Source of the DNA: Gammaproteobacteria bacterium
GTDB lineage: Bacteria > Pseudomonadota > Gammaproteobacteria > Pseudomonadales > Moraxellaceae
Assembly (NCBI GenBank): GCA_028868515.1
Contig: JAGWUI010000008.1
Span: 1 to 64,000, forward strand
DNA length: 64,000 bases
Reading direction: 5' to 3'
In this document: one piece after another, positions 8,646 to 17,414 of the stretch
How the letters are laid out: the number at the start of each line of letters is the position of its first letter
Position numbering within the stretch: position 1 is the stretch's first letter
The notes under the pieces: model-generated
Databases searched by the model: none
The model's input: the letters and a program-made list of their open reading frames with translations, nothing else
Told to the model about the DNA's origin: nothing
Made by a program: the position numbers and the translations under genes

Positions 8646-9038
8646 TTAACGTTTTGAGTATTGTGGGCGTTTACGCGCTTTGCGTAGACCAACTTTCTTA
8701 CGTTCAACTTCACGAGCATCACGAGTCACGAAGCCAGCTTGACGCAATGCTGATTTCAATGTTTCGTCAGATGCGTACAGTGCACGGGTGATACCGTGAC
8801 GGATCGCACCAGCTTGACCACTCATGCCACCGCCTTTAACGGTAACGAAGATGTCGTATTTAGCGATGCCATCAACCAACTCAAGTGGTTGACGAACGAT
8901 CATGCGTGAAGTTTCACGTGCAAAATACTGATCAAGAGTCTTGTTGTTGATTGTCAATGCGCCTGAACCTGGAGCCAGGAACACACGAGCGGTAGCGGTC
9001 TTGCGGCGACCAGTGCCGTAATTGCGTTGTGTCGTCAT
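8646..9038 (-). CDS. rpsI: ribosomal protein S9
   Basis: Component of the 30S head whose C-terminal tail reaches the P-site tRNA. It has 130 residues, the normal bacterial length. It begins [15 protein letters not shown], has [17 protein letters not shown] in the middle, and ends with the diagnostic [17 protein letters not shown] tail. It follows rplM by three bases in the conserved rplM-rpsI operon. Confidence 0.99.
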   Translation of the reverse strand: MTTQRNYGTGRRKTATARVFLAPGSGALTINNKTLDQYFARETSRMIVRQPLELVDGIAKYDIFVTVKGGGMSGQAGAIRHGITRALYASDETLKSALRQAGFVTRDAREVERKKVGLRKARKRPQYSKR

Positions 9039-9041
9039 GGC

Positions 9042-9470
9042 TTACAGTTCCAAAACTTGTGGTTGTTGTGCTTCATGCGGATGAGTTGCACCTGCATAAA
9101 GTTTCAATTTGGTGATCATGGCATAGCCAAGAGGACCTTTTGGCAACATGCCTTTAACCGCACGATGAATTACATCAGTTGGTTTGTGAGCGATCAACTT
9201 GGTGAAGTTGGTTTCTCTTAAACCGCCTGGGAATTCAGTGTGGCGATAGTACATTTTGTCTTGCGCTTTGTTGCCAGTGACTACAACTTTGTCCGCATTG
9301 ATGACGATGATGTAATCACCAGTGTCAACGTGTGGTGTGTAGCTTGGCTTGTGCTTGCCGCGCAGACGACTCGCGATTTCAGTCGCGATACGACCAAGTG
9401 TTTTGCCGTCTGCGTCAACGAGGAACCACTCGCGGGTGACGTTTTCTGGCTTTGCGCTGATAGTTTTCAT
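9042..9470 (-). CDS. rplM: ribosomal protein L13
   Basis: Early-assembling 50S protein. It has 142 residues, the usual length. Hallmarks are [21 protein letters not shown] near the N-terminus, [20 protein letters not shown], and the central [11 protein letters not shown] loop. It is the first gene of rplM-rpsI, with a near-consensus sigma70 promoter about 65 bases upstream and a short leader hairpin between. In E. coli L13 represses this operon through its leader; whether the hairpin here does the same is inference. Confidence 0.99.
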   Translation of the reverse strand: MKTISAKPENVTREWFLVDADGKTLGRIATEIASRLRGKHKPSYTPHVDTGDYIIVINADKVVVTGNKAQDKMYYRHTEFPGGLRETNFTKLIAHKPTDVIHRAVKGMLPKGPLGYAMITKLKLYAGATHPHEAQQPQVLEL

Positions 9471-9499
9471 TGCATTAGTGCCTATATAAAAGTGTTTAA

Positions 9500-9518
9500 G
9501 AGAGTTTACGGGGCTCTC
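9500..9518 (-). promoter_or_regulatory. short hairpin in the rplM leader
   Basis: GAGAG and CTCTC arms (9500-9504 and 9514-9518) with a nine-base loop lie in the roughly 55-base transcript leader between the promoter and the rplM start. It is a candidate L13 autoregulatory element by position only. The stem is short and could be chance. Confidence 0.35.
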
Positions 9519-9532
9519 AAAACAGACCGCGA

Positions 9533-9561
9533 ATTATAGGGAAGTATTTTGGGCTTGACAA
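9533..9561 (-). promoter_or_regulatory. sigma70 promoter of rplM-rpsI
   Basis: On the minus strand: TTGTCA (9556-9561), a 17-base spacer, and a perfect TATAAT (9533-9538). This is the best sigma70 match seen in the window, in keeping with high ribosomal-protein expression. Confidence 0.9.
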
Positions 9562-9678
9562 CCGATTTGGCGCGAAAACTGCGATTTCTTTTGTAGGATT
9601 ATCGCCTTTCAATGATTTATCGAAGCTGCGCACGCGGTATACTGGTTTATCTTTGTAATTCATTATTTTTGGTGTGGC

Positions 9679-10680
9679 ATGAGTGCATCGGCGTTACCCC
9701 TTTACCTGACGACTGGCGAACCTGCTGGGATTGGCATTGATATTACCTTGGCTTTGGCGCATTTGCCGCCAGAACAAGCGATCCAGCGTCCGCTTATTGT
9801 TCTTGCCGATCCTGCGTTGATGCTACGCCGTGCACGTAAATTGGGTATTGATATTAACCTGATTGACTATATGGGACAGGAGCAGCCAGCGCCAACGGGT
9901 AGCCTGTATATTCGCCCTGTGCCACTGCGTGTACCTGTGGTCGATGGTCAGTTAAATCCACTCAATGCGCCATATGTATTGGAGCAGTTATCGGTTGCTG
10001 CAGATGCATGTCTGCATGGGCGCGTGGCGGGTGTGGTGACTGCGCCAGTGCAGAAGTCGGTGATTAATGAATCAGGTATTGCGTTCAGTGGTCATACTGA
10101 GTTTTTTCAGGAAAAAGCCAAAGTCAAAAAAGTGGTGATGATGCTGGCGACGCGCACATTGCGTGTGGCACTGGCGACGACGCATTTGCCGCTTCGCGCT
10201 GTGCCTGATGCGATTACGCCTGAATTATTGACGGAAATTCTCACGATTTTAATTCATGATTTACGCACTAAGTTTGCGATTGAAAACCCGAAGATTTTGG
10301 TGTGTGGATTGAATCCACATGCGGGTGAGGGTGGGTATTTAGGTCGTGAAGAGATTGAGGTGATTGAGCCTGTACTTGCACAGTTTCGTGCGCAAGGTGT
10401 GGATGTGGGACATGCGTTGCCTGCGGATACGTTGTTTACGCCGCGTTTGTTGAATGGCGCAGATGCTGTACTGGCGATGTATCACGATCAGGGTTTGCCT
10501 GTGCTGAAGGCGTTGGGCTTTGGTGAGGCGGTGAATATTACCTTGGGTTTACCGTTTATTCGGACGTCGGTCGATCATGGGACGGCGTTGGATTTGGCGG
10601 GGACGGGAAAGGCGGAAGCGGGGAGTTTGGTGGTTGCGGTGCAGTTAGCGGATGAGTTGGCGAGTAGGAAGGTTGGGTAA
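9679..10680 (+). CDS. pdxA: 4-hydroxythreonine-4-phosphate dehydrogenase
   Basis: NAD-dependent step in the DXP-dependent pyridoxal-phosphate pathway; it acts as a cytoplasmic dimer. It has 333 residues. Motifs: [13 protein letters not shown] at the N-terminus, [23 protein letters not shown] (substrate and metal region), [16 protein letters not shown], and the C-terminal [19 protein letters not shown] followed by [14 protein letters not shown]. In many gammaproteobacteria pdxA is followed directly by rsmA; here rsmA lies 3 kb further on. No surA lies upstream. The GC-rich codon use at its 3' end differs sharply from the AT-rich next gene. Confidence 0.98.
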   Translation: MSASALPLYLTTGEPAGIGIDITLALAHLPPEQAIQRPLIVLADPALMLRRARKLGIDINLIDYMGQEQPAPTGSLYIRPVPLRVPVVDGQLNPLNAPYVLEQLSVAADACLHGRVAGVVTAPVQKSVINESGIAFSGHTEFFQEKAKVKKVVMMLATRTLRVALATTHLPLRAVPDAITPELLTEILTILIHDLRTKFAIENPKILVCGLNPHAGEGGYLGREEIEVIEPVLAQFRAQGVDVGHALPADTLFTPRLLNGADAVLAMYHDQGLPVLKALGFGEAVNITLGLPFIRTSVDHGTALDLAGTGKAEAGSLVVAVQLADELASRKVG

Positions 10681-10741
10681 TACAGTGTTCACTCATTGGA
10701 AAATTGAAGTAGGGTTTAGGTTTCTCCTTTGCAACATTTAG

Positions 10742-11731
10742 TTAGCAATTTGAAATAAAATATGAAAATCCAGCATCATTTCTAGATCTTTCATATTGAT
10801 CATATCCAAGATCACTAATTTCCTCATGACCTGAAGCCTTAGGTATTGGAAAGTCGTAAACAAGCCTTAAGTAAGTAGGTGACTTATGTTTCCAGTAGTA
10901 CTTACTAGAGAAAACACGAGTTTCATACTTTCTCAAGATTTCCAGTAAGTGAGGCATCAATGCTTTTAATGGTTTTTGAGCAATATAGTTTGACACATCT
11001 TCGCCGCCTGCATCTTCTGTGACTCTCTTCCAGTAAGCAAAGGAATAAATATATTTTCTTTCTTGTTCAGTTAATCCTTCATGTTCAATAATTTGTGACC
11101 AGAGAAGAATTCTACATACCTCCAAGAAGCTTTCAAGTACGTCTAATTCATTAACTGGCATATGATAGTCATAGTGAAAGACGTCTGCATATAGATCAAA
11201 AAATTGCTTTAAATTCTTTAGAGCCATTTTATGGCTGTAGATTTCATCCATAAGTGATGGCGAGTTAGCATATATCTTTGTAAATAAAGATGGAATTATG
11301 CTGTGATGTTCGTGATTGTGAGGGATAAATTCAATCGTTTTTGTTTTATCAGAGCCGTCCAGTAGCCTAATTGCTTGCCAAAAAAGGGGCTTTGAGATGT
11401 ATATGTTTTCTGTTTCGAGATCTACAGCATATGCAATGACATGTGTTTTATAGCTTAACTCCGCCCAATAATTTAATGTACTCTGCTTTATCCCCCCAAC
11501 CGTAGGTACTGAATCCTTTTTTCTGATAGTTAAGTCCTCTGAAGATTTAACCTGTGCTTTTACATACTTTCCAGTAACTTTCTCTCCTTCTACCAGCTCA
11601 ATCTCAAAATCAACACCGTAATCATTACTGGTTAAATTTCTAAATATCCCCAAATTCCGCAACTTATAAAGAAGAATCGCGTAAGAATCAGATTCTGCTT
11701 TGTGCTGTTTAATTCTTTTTGGAAAGTCCAT
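10742..11731 (-). CDS. DUF4365-type PD-(D/E)xK nuclease-like protein
   Basis: A 329-residue protein. The first 150 residues match DUF4365: an N-terminal helix, then NDYGVDFEIEL, a variable loop and KYVKAQVKSS, which gives the D...(E/Q)-x-K order of the PD-(D/E)xK nuclease fold (Asp at about 40, QVK at about 61-63). Then comes AYAVDLETENIYISKP, typical of the family. The last 180 residues are helical with no recognised domain. DUF4365 proteins often occur in variable or defence loci. The gene is AT-rich compared with pdxA and sits alone on the opposite strand in the block that splits pdxA from rsmA, so horizontal acquisition is plausible but inferred. Confidence 0.75.
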   Translation of the reverse strand: MDFPKRIKQHKAESDSYAILLYKLRNLGIFRNLTSNDYGVDFEIELVEGEKVTGKYVKAQVKSSEDLTIRKKDSVPTVGGIKQSTLNYWAELSYKTHVIAYAVDLETENIYISKPLFWQAIRLLDGSDKTKTIEFIPHNHEHHSIIPSLFTKIYANSPSLMDEIYSHKMALKNLKQFFDLYADVFHYDYHMPVNELDVLESFLEVCRILLWSQIIEHEGLTEQERKYIYSFAYWKRVTEDAGGEDVSNYIAQKPLKALMPHLLEILRKYETRVFSSKYYWKHKSPTYLRLVYDFPIPKASGHEEISDLGYDQYERSRNDAGFSYFISNC

Positions 11732-11870
11732 CTAATTATTGATTCTCTAATTTGATTGATTGCTCTTGGTGCTAACTAAATCTTATGTGCAAGTATTTAA
11801 AAATAAGATACTAAATGTGTCATTGGAGTATGGTTAAGTCAATATAAATATTCGGTTTATATATAGTTGC

Positions 11871-12110
11871 TTAGGAAAGTATCTCACTATCTTCCCACAA
11901 ATCACTAATATCAATCGCTAGTGCATCATTAAGTGCATCACGCTCTGGATGATTTTCAAATAAGCCGAGTATCACTTTACTTTTGGGGTGATAGGCGACG
12001 AGTTCAACAAGAGGTAAGTTATTTTTGGCGATAATAATTTCTTCGCCTTGATAAGCGAGCTGCACTAGTTCGGACAAATGTGTTTTTGCTTCGGATAAAT
12101 TAATGATCAT
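11871..12110 (-). CDS. orphan Phd/YefM-family antitoxin
   Basis: A 79-residue protein. It starts MIINLSEAKTHLSELVQLAYQGEEIIIAKN, the classic Phd/YefM DNA-binding domain (dimer, ribbon-helix contact), followed by LPLVELVAYHP. The C-terminal toxin-neutralising part (RDALNDALAIDISDLWEDSE) looks like a VapB-type tail. No toxin gene follows: the 139 bases to the next gene contain no open frame with PIN, RelE or Doc features. An inverted repeat overlapping a promoter lies just upstream. It may be a relic of a lost pair or a stand-alone repressor or anti-toxin. Confidence 0.8.
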   Translation of the reverse strand: MIINLSEAKTHLSELVQLAYQGEEIIIAKNNLPLVELVAYHPKSKVILGLFENHPERDALNDALAIDISDLWEDSEILS

Positions 12111-12141
12111 CCCTCAACTCGCATGTAATCAACTGGACCAA

Positions 12142-12170
12142 TTATACCAAAGTAAGTCAAGTTGGTATAA
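12142..12170 (-). promoter_or_regulatory. inverted-repeat operator and extended -10 promoter of the antitoxin gene
   Basis: Perfect 9-base inverted repeat TTATACCAA (12142-12150) and TTGGTATAA (12162-12170) with an 11-base centre. On the minus strand one arm forms TTGGTATAAT, an extended -10 element, about 30 bases before the antitoxin start. This is the arrangement expected for an autoregulated Phd-type operator. Confidence 0.6.
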
Positions 12171-12195
12171 CTGAACTGAGTGAGTTGTGTTGCCC

Positions 12196-12537
12196 TCACT
12201 CATCCCGCGTCAGAACTTCCAACAACTCAATCTCAAACGTTAGATTTGAATTAGCTGGAATTAAACTTCCCATTTGACGTTCACCATAAGCCAAGTGTGC
12301 AGGCACGATCAGTTTGCGTTTGCCACCAACCTTCATCCCCATGATGCCTTGATCCCAACCCTTAATCACACGACCCGTGCCAATCACACACTGAAAAGGC
12401 TGATTGCGGTCATGTGATGAGTCGAATTTCGTACCATTATCCAACCAACCTGTGTAATGCGTTTTAATTAGCGCGCCTCTGACTGCTTCTTTGCCTTCAC
12501 CGATTTGAATATCAATAATTTGTAATTCGTTACTCAT
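12196..12537 (-). CDS. FKBP-type peptidyl-prolyl isomerase
   Basis: A 113-residue single-domain FKBP with no signal peptide, so probably cytoplasmic. Conserved segments: ALIKTHYTGWLDNGTKFDSSHDRNQP, IGTGRVIKGWDQGIMGMKVGGKRKLIVPAHLAYG and FEIELLEV. The active-site aromatic and acidic residues (Y, F, D, W) are in place, so it should be an active cis-trans prolyl isomerase. It lies 51 bases downstream of the hydrolase gene on the same strand; this could be one transcript. Confidence 0.93.
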   Translation of the reverse strand: MSNELQIIDIQIGEGKEAVRGALIKTHYTGWLDNGTKFDSSHDRNQPFQCVIGTGRVIKGWDQGIMGMKVGGKRKLIVPAHLAYGERQMGSLIPANSNLTFEIELLEVLTRDE

Positions 12538-12588
12538 ATTTTGCGTCCGTGATATCTATTTAATTTAGCTTTTGAATTATATCGTGTA

Positions 12589-13464
12589 TTAACTTTCTTT
12601 TTGAGGTAAATACTTAGCAAAAAACTCCCCAATTCGTTTTTCATATTCCTTTGTTTCATAGTCGTGTAAGTCAACATGCGCTGCGCCATCAATAATCCAT
12701 AGCGATTTAGGTTGTCCTGCTGCTGCATAAATACTTTGTGTTTCGTTGAGCGGCGTATAACGATCAACTGCTCCTGAAATAATTAAAAGAGGGCTGTGCA
12801 TTTCTGAGATAGCACTGATCGGGCGCAATTGTGAAGGAGAGACATGAAGGCGCAGTGGAAGTTGCCAAAGTAATAGTGGTGATAACAGATGAGCTTGTGA
12901 ACCGAGATAAAAATCCATACGATTGTCTACTGCATTTTCTATCGCAGGAAACATAGATTCTAGAACCACAGCATCTAAGGCAGGTTTTGGCTCGGCAAGT
13001 ACGAGCGATGCTGCACCCAAAGATACCCCAATTGCGCCGATATGTTCATCGGGAAATCGTTGTCTTAAAAAATGTAATGCGGCATTAACCCCAACAGCCT
13101 CGGTATGACCAAAGCTAATATGATCCCCATCACTTTCACCATGTGCAGGCAGATCAATCAGAAAAACGGTATATCCGAGTTGGTGTAAGAAGCGAGCACG
13201 TGGCAACATTTCACGACGGTCACCACGAACACCATGCAAAAGCAATACGACTCCTTGATGTACATGTCCTTGCATCAGCCAACCAGAAATCTTGTTGTTA
13301 GGACTTGTTGCGATTGTGACTTGCTCTGTCGGTAAATTGATTGGCGCTATGCCGATTGTACGATGGGCTGGATAGCTTAAAAACTCTCCAGCAGCCCAAA
13401 CAGAGATGACAAAACCAATCATGGCAATTGTACAAACGACTATCGAACGGCGTAAACGTATCAC
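12589..13464 (-). CDS. membrane-anchored alpha/beta hydrolase
   Basis: A 291-residue protein. It has a signal-anchor-like hydrophobic helix at about 8-28, then a serine-hydrolase fold: oxyanion segment LLLHGVRGDRREM, AHGESDGDHISFGH, nucleophile elbow GVSLGAAS (Ser at about 147), an acid in GAVDRYTPLNE and a His in DGAAHVDLHDYE. It resembles the BEM46/YqiA-like group of alpha/beta hydrolases anchored in the inner membrane. The substrate is unknown. It is the first gene of the short minus-strand run that continues with the FKBP gene. Confidence 0.85.
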   Translation of the reverse strand: MIRLRRSIVVCTIAMIGFVISVWAAGEFLSYPAHRTIGIAPINLPTEQVTIATSPNNKISGWLMQGHVHQGVVLLLHGVRGDRREMLPRARFLHQLGYTVFLIDLPAHGESDGDHISFGHTEAVGVNAALHFLRQRFPDEHIGAIGVSLGAASLVLAEPKPALDAVVLESMFPAIENAVDNRMDFYLGSQAHLLSPLLLWQLPLRLHVSPSQLRPISAISEMHSPLLIISGAVDRYTPLNETQSIYAAAGQPKSLWIIDGAAHVDLHDYETKEYEKRIGEFFAKYLPQKES

Positions 13465-13665
13465 GGGATTAATCCAAGCTGAATAACAAGCACAATGAGT
13501 TTATGTTTTTTACGTTAAAATATGCTGAATTTACTTTTTTAATTATGTAAAAGTGCCGGACGGTCTTTTTGTTCCATAGTCAGTTTATTTTCAACTTACC
13601 TTTTTTGACTCCTATTCCGATAGAATATACCCCCAACCGAAATTTATTGAAAAATTGAGTTAATT

Positions 13666-14571
13666 ATGTCTGAAACCAATACGTTTGATAGCGATGCTTT
13701 GCTATTTTCCGACGCTGGACTCAAAGACCATAAAGCACGTAAGCGTTTTGGACAAAACTTCCTGCACGATCAGCGCGTCATCGGACGAATCGTACAAGCC
13801 GTTGCACCGCGTCATGGCGATAATTTAGTCGAGATCGGGCCGGGGATGGGGGCATTGACTGCACCATTATTAGCTGCGGCAGAACATTTAACAGTGTTGG
13901 AATTAGATCGCGATTTGGCGGCAACGTTGCCAGCACGCATGGGGCATCCCAAGCATTTAACCATTGTCGAAGGTGATGCGTTACGCTTTGATTTTGCCAA
14001 AATGGAAAAATCAGATAAACCGCTGCGCGTGGTTGGAAATCTGCCTTATAACATTTCTACGCCATTACTCTTTCATCTCATTCGCTATGGTGCACTGGTC
14101 AAAGACATGCACTTTATGCTGCAAAAAGAAGTGGTTGACCGTATTGTTGCTGAGCCAAAGAGCAAAGATTTTGGGCGCTTGTCAGTGATGATTCAGTATT
14201 ATTGCAAACCGACTTTCTTGTTTGAAGTACCGCCGGGTGCATTTAATCCTCCGCCAAAAGTGACGAGCGCGGTATTTCGTTTAGAGCCTTATGCGGTTAA
14301 ACCGATTCAAGCGCGCAATGAGAAATTACTGGCAGCGCTGGTTTCACAAGTGTTTAACCAACGTCGTAAAACCTTGCGTAACACGCTGAAAGGTCAAGTC
14401 GATGAAGCGGGTTTTGCCGAGCTTGGCATTAGCCCGATGGCACGACCAGAAACCTTAACATTAGCTAATTTTGTTGCACTAGCGGATTACATTGACACAC
14501 ATGTGCAAGATACAACGTCTATGATTGAGCAATCTGCTGATTTGGCTGATGATAAGAGCATGGATAATTAA
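13666..14571 (+). CDS. rsmA: 16S rRNA dimethyladenosine transferase (KsgA)
   Basis: Dimethylates A1518 and A1519 of 16S rRNA late in 30S assembly. It has 301 residues, longer than the usual ~270 because of about 20 extra N-terminal residues and an acidic C-terminal tail. Motifs: RKRFGQNFLHD at the start of the domain, SAM-binding VEIGPGMGALT, acidic LELDRDLA, catalytic NLPYNIS, FNPPPKVTSAVFRL and FNQRRKTLRN. It is followed after three bases by apaH, with apaG missing from the usual rsmA-apaG-apaH order. Confidence 0.98.
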   Translation: MSETNTFDSDALLFSDAGLKDHKARKRFGQNFLHDQRVIGRIVQAVAPRHGDNLVEIGPGMGALTAPLLAAAEHLTVLELDRDLAATLPARMGHPKHLTIVEGDALRFDFAKMEKSDKPLRVVGNLPYNISTPLLFHLIRYGALVKDMHFMLQKEVVDRIVAEPKSKDFGRLSVMIQYYCKPTFLFEVPPGAFNPPPKVTSAVFRLEPYAVKPIQARNEKLLAALVSQVFNQRRKTLRNTLKGQVDEAGFAELGISPMARPETLTLANFVALADYIDTHVQDTTSMIEQSADLADDKSMDN

Positions 14572-14574
14572 ATA

Positions 14575-15417
14575 ATGCCAAGACGTTACAACTATGTGAT
14601 TGGGGATTTGCAAGGCTGTTATGCCGCGCTACAAGCTTTGCTTGAGCGTATTCAATTTGATGAAAAACATGATTGTTTGTGGTTTGCAGGGGATTTGGTT
14701 GCGCGTGGCGAGGATTCTCTTGCAACGCTACGTTTTGTGAAGAGTCTTTGTGAAAAAGACGTTGCGTATACTGTACTGGGCAATCACGATTTAAATTTGC
14801 TTGCTGTCTGGCGCGGCCTCAGTAAGCTGAAAAAAAATGATCGCACAGCACCGATTCTTGATGCGCCTGATGCTGCGGTTTTACTCAATTGGCTGCGCAA
14901 ACAACCTCTGCTGCTGCGTCCAAATCCTGATCATGTGTTGACACATGCGGGTCTGCCACATTGCTGGACGACAGAGGAAGCAGAGAGTTTGGCATTTGAA
15001 GTTGCAGCAACATTGCGTGGGACTTTTCTTGAGTTGGATCGTTTTCTGGAAAACATGTATGGCAATGATCCAGATGGTTGGTCTGATGATTTGAAAGGTA
15101 TGGATAGACTACGTGTGATTACGAATTATCTGACGAGAATGCGTTTGGTTGATGCGCGAGGTCGATTAGAGTTTGCATTTAAAGATGGATTAGCTGCGCC
15201 GATGCCTGAAGGTTTTGCGCCGTGGTTTGATTGGAAAACACGCATAGCGCGAACTGAAAAGGTTTTATTTGGTCATTGGGCTGCGCTAGAAGGTGTTGCG
15301 CAAATGCCAAATGCAATTCCACTGGATGGTGGTTGCGTGTGGGGCGGTCACTTGGTTGCTTATCGTTTAGAAGATGGGCAACGATTTACCGTCCAATCAG
15401 GCTGTGGATTAGGATAA
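14575..15417 (+). CDS. apaH: symmetrical bis(5'-nucleosyl)-tetraphosphatase
   Basis: Hydrolyses Ap4A to two ADP and can remove Np4 caps from RNA. It has 280 residues of the calcineurin-like phosphoesterase fold. Metal motifs in order: GDLQGCY (about 10), FAGDLVARGEDS (about 42), VLGNHDLNLLAV (about 66), THAGLPHCW (about 124) and a late FGHWA. The start overlaps the region just after the rsmA stop, so translation is probably coupled. Its last 58 bases overlap the end of a convergent gene on the other strand. Confidence 0.97.
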   Translation: MPRRYNYVIGDLQGCYAALQALLERIQFDEKHDCLWFAGDLVARGEDSLATLRFVKSLCEKDVAYTVLGNHDLNLLAVWRGLSKLKKNDRTAPILDAPDAAVLLNWLRKQPLLLRPNPDHVLTHAGLPHCWTTEEAESLAFEVAATLRGTFLELDRFLENMYGNDPDGWSDDLKGMDRLRVITNYLTRMRLVDARGRLEFAFKDGLAAPMPEGFAPWFDWKTRIARTEKVLFGHWAALEGVAQMPNAIPLDGGCVWGGHLVAYRLEDGQRFTVQSGCGLG

Positions 15418-15881
15418 CAAACACGGGTGACGTGCCAATGCATAAAGTTGGTACGCTCAAACTCAATACGGATTTGATCATGGTTTCTGCCAAGATCCAG
15501 TCGATAATGATCAAAATATTCTGTGTAATAGTGATGCGTTTTATCGTTTCCCAGCACTTGAGCTTGGATCGCTAGCCATGCGTCTCGATCTGTTTCTGCA
15601 TACAACTGAGGTTCTACATGCTGTAAATAGCGATGCCCTGCACCTCGCCAATTCTGCTCAGAGTGATGTTTGGGAATGATGTGAGCGAGCATTGTATCTG
15701 GAATTTTTTGTCGGATCGCAGCAATATCCTGAGCTTCAAATGCACTCATCAATCGATGTGTCGCCCAATATGCAGATAAATAGTACACACCACTAAGCCC
15801 AATGATGACATAGCACATAAGAAGCCAAAATTGTTGTTTATTCTGCGAAAACACTTTGGTCAGATCACGGCGTAAGGGCAT
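15360..15881 (-). CDS. DUF2939-like membrane-anchored protein
   Basis: A 173-residue protein. After a basic start it has one hydrophobic helix (about 18-38, FWLLMCYVIIGLSGVYYLSAYWA), then RLMSAFEAQDIAAIRQKIP, which resembles DUF2939. The rest is a soluble, probably periplasmic domain. The stop is not reached until inside apaH, so the two genes overlap tail to tail by 58 bases; the overlapped part encodes only the last 18 residues (NPQPDWTVNRCPSSKR region). Function is unknown. Family assignment is moderately sure. Confidence 0.65.
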   Translation of the reverse strand: MPLRRDLTKVFSQNKQQFWLLMCYVIIGLSGVYYLSAYWATHRLMSAFEAQDIAAIRQKIPDTMLAHIIPKHHSEQNWRGAGHRYLQHVEPQLYAETDRDAWLAIQAQVLGNDKTHHYYTEYFDHYRLDLGRNHDQIRIEFERTNFMHWHVTRVCYPNPQPDWTVNRCPSSKR

Positions 15882-16015
15882 ACATACCTAATTTGTGCGT
15901 CTTATATGGTGGTTATTGAACATACATGGTCAGTTATAGATTGTCAGTAGCTTCGTGTTATTAATATCGCATTGTCATGTGGATTTGTTACAGTTGTTCT
16001 CAAACCATCTGGGGC

Positions 16016-17269
16016 TTAAAGCAATTCATAGCGATTTTTGCCCAGAGCTTTTGCTTGATAAAGTGCCAGATCCGCTTGACGCAGAAGTTGGTTCACTGTG
16101 GTTGTGGAAGTTGGCGTACATACTGAGATACCAATACTCACACTGACCATCTTTCCATTGCCATCAGGATGAGGCATCGCTGCGGCAGCTAATCTTTGTA
16201 GTAACCGTGCAGCCTGTGATTTGGCAGCATCTTTATCCATGTTTGGAAATAATAAAACAAACTCTTCGCCACCATAACGCGCAGCTAACTCACCGCTTCG
16301 ATAGGCGAGTCCTTGAATAATTTTTGCAACCTGCTGCAAGCATTTGTCACCAGCTAAATGTCCTAGTGCATCGTTGTAGCGTTTAAAGGAGTCGATATCG
16401 ATCATCATGATGGTGAGTGGTAATTGATAGCGCAGCATTCGACTCCATTCATGTTCCATTTGTTCATTCAAATAACGCCGATTGGCGAGTCCTGTGAGTG
16501 CATCTTCGCGGGAGAGTCTTTCACTTGTTTTTAATGATAATTCTAATAAATAGGATTGTAGGTAGTTAATACGTTCTTGTCGTTTTAGACCGTAAGCAAG
16601 GAACATGGCTAAAAGACTCGCCGTGGCAAATGTTTGTGGCATGATGAGCCAATTCATTTGAGCGCCAGTTGCATAAGTCAAAATCACGCCAAAGACACCG
16701 CCAAGAAGGTTGGCGAGCATTGAGAGTTGTAGTCGAAGCCCAACAAAACAATAGGTAAAAAATAGAATATACGTGAGACCAATATACGAGAGTGTTGAAG
16801 CTGCACCCATGGGAATCGCATTGTTGGCGTAGACTGCAACGGTGATCATGACAATCCCACTGATCGTGACATACCAGTAGAACCATCGGTCAAATATTCT
16901 AAAAAATGAAAAAACTCTGACGCCAAGCATCACTGCACCTGCGAGTGCATAAACAAATACACATCGCGAGAGACTATCGACAGGAATGAGTTTGAAAACA
17001 CTTATACAGATAATGGTAAAAACAACAAATGCAAAAATACCATTGAAGCGATATGCTTTGATTGCACCATTGACGGATTGTTTTCGATACTCTTTTTCTA
17101 GTCGGGCAGGAAAAAGTAAAAACCAGATCCCTGTATCTAGGGTGGCTTTTATCTCTGCTTCGGAGAATTGTGGTTCTACGACAAGGTCTTCTACGTCTTC
17201 TTCGACGAGTTCAGACACTCCATTATTCATGACGGCAATATGCTCGTTTTTCATATTTACCCGCATCAT
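16016..17269 (-). CDS. membrane diguanylate cyclase (GGDEF)
   Basis: A 417-residue protein. Residues about 80-240 hold six hydrophobic helices, and the C-terminal 165 residues are a GGDEF domain: DALTGLANRRYLNEQMEHEW, MMIDIDSFKRYNDALGHLAGD, and the active-site loop RYGGEEFVLLFP, followed by VSIGIS. The signature GGEEF predicts an active c-di-GMP synthase. The inhibitory I-site five residues upstream reads RSGE rather than RxxD, so product inhibition may be weak. The start could be Met1 or Met6 (17254). The gene stands alone; a long hairpin lies about 150 bases upstream. Confidence 0.92.
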   Translation of the reverse strand: MMRVNMKNEHIAVMNNGVSELVEEDVEDLVVEPQFSEAEIKATLDTGIWFLLFPARLEKEYRKQSVNGAIKAYRFNGIFAFVVFTIICISVFKLIPVDSLSRCVFVYALAGAVMLGVRVFSFFRIFDRWFYWYVTISGIVMITVAVYANNAIPMGAASTLSYIGLTYILFFTYCFVGLRLQLSMLANLLGGVFGVILTYATGAQMNWLIMPQTFATASLLAMFLAYGLKRQERINYLQSYLLELSLKTSERLSREDALTGLANRRYLNEQMEHEWSRMLRYQLPLTIMMIDIDSFKRYNDALGHLAGDKCLQQVAKIIQGLAYRSGELAARYGGEEFVLLFPNMDKDAAKSQAARLLQRLAAAAMPHPDGNGKMVSVSIGISVCTPTSTTTVNQLLRQADLALYQAKALGKNRYELL

Positions 17270-17414
17270 CCCTGTTCTTGCCTTAAATGTAAATCTTCCT
17301 GATTTACAAGCCTTAGTTTGTGAGAACTAAGTCGCATTTAAGGTAGCATTAGTTAGAAGATTTATCTATCTCTTTATTTGCTGCATGATGACTCTTGGGT
17401 TTATGGAATAGCTG

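Noticed and set aside
11732-11870. Remnant of a toxin gene after the orphan antitoxin
   Set aside because: Translations of this stretch on the minus strand show frequent stops and no PIN, RelE or Fic-like segment.
10742-12110. DUF4365 protein as the toxin partner of the Phd-type antitoxin
   Set aside because: The genes are separated by 139 bases with no overlap, and a 329-residue DUF4365 protein is not a known partner of Phd/YefM antitoxins. Kept only as a weak regulatory link.
12534-12767. 77-residue minus-strand frame overlapping the hydrolase gene
   Set aside because: Overlaps the 3' end of a well-supported alpha/beta hydrolase in a different frame and has no recognisable features.
16566-16886. 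106-residue minus-strand frame inside the diguanylate cyclase gene
   Set aside because: Out-of-frame reading of the membrane-helix region of the cyclase; Cys/His-rich translation with no family pattern.
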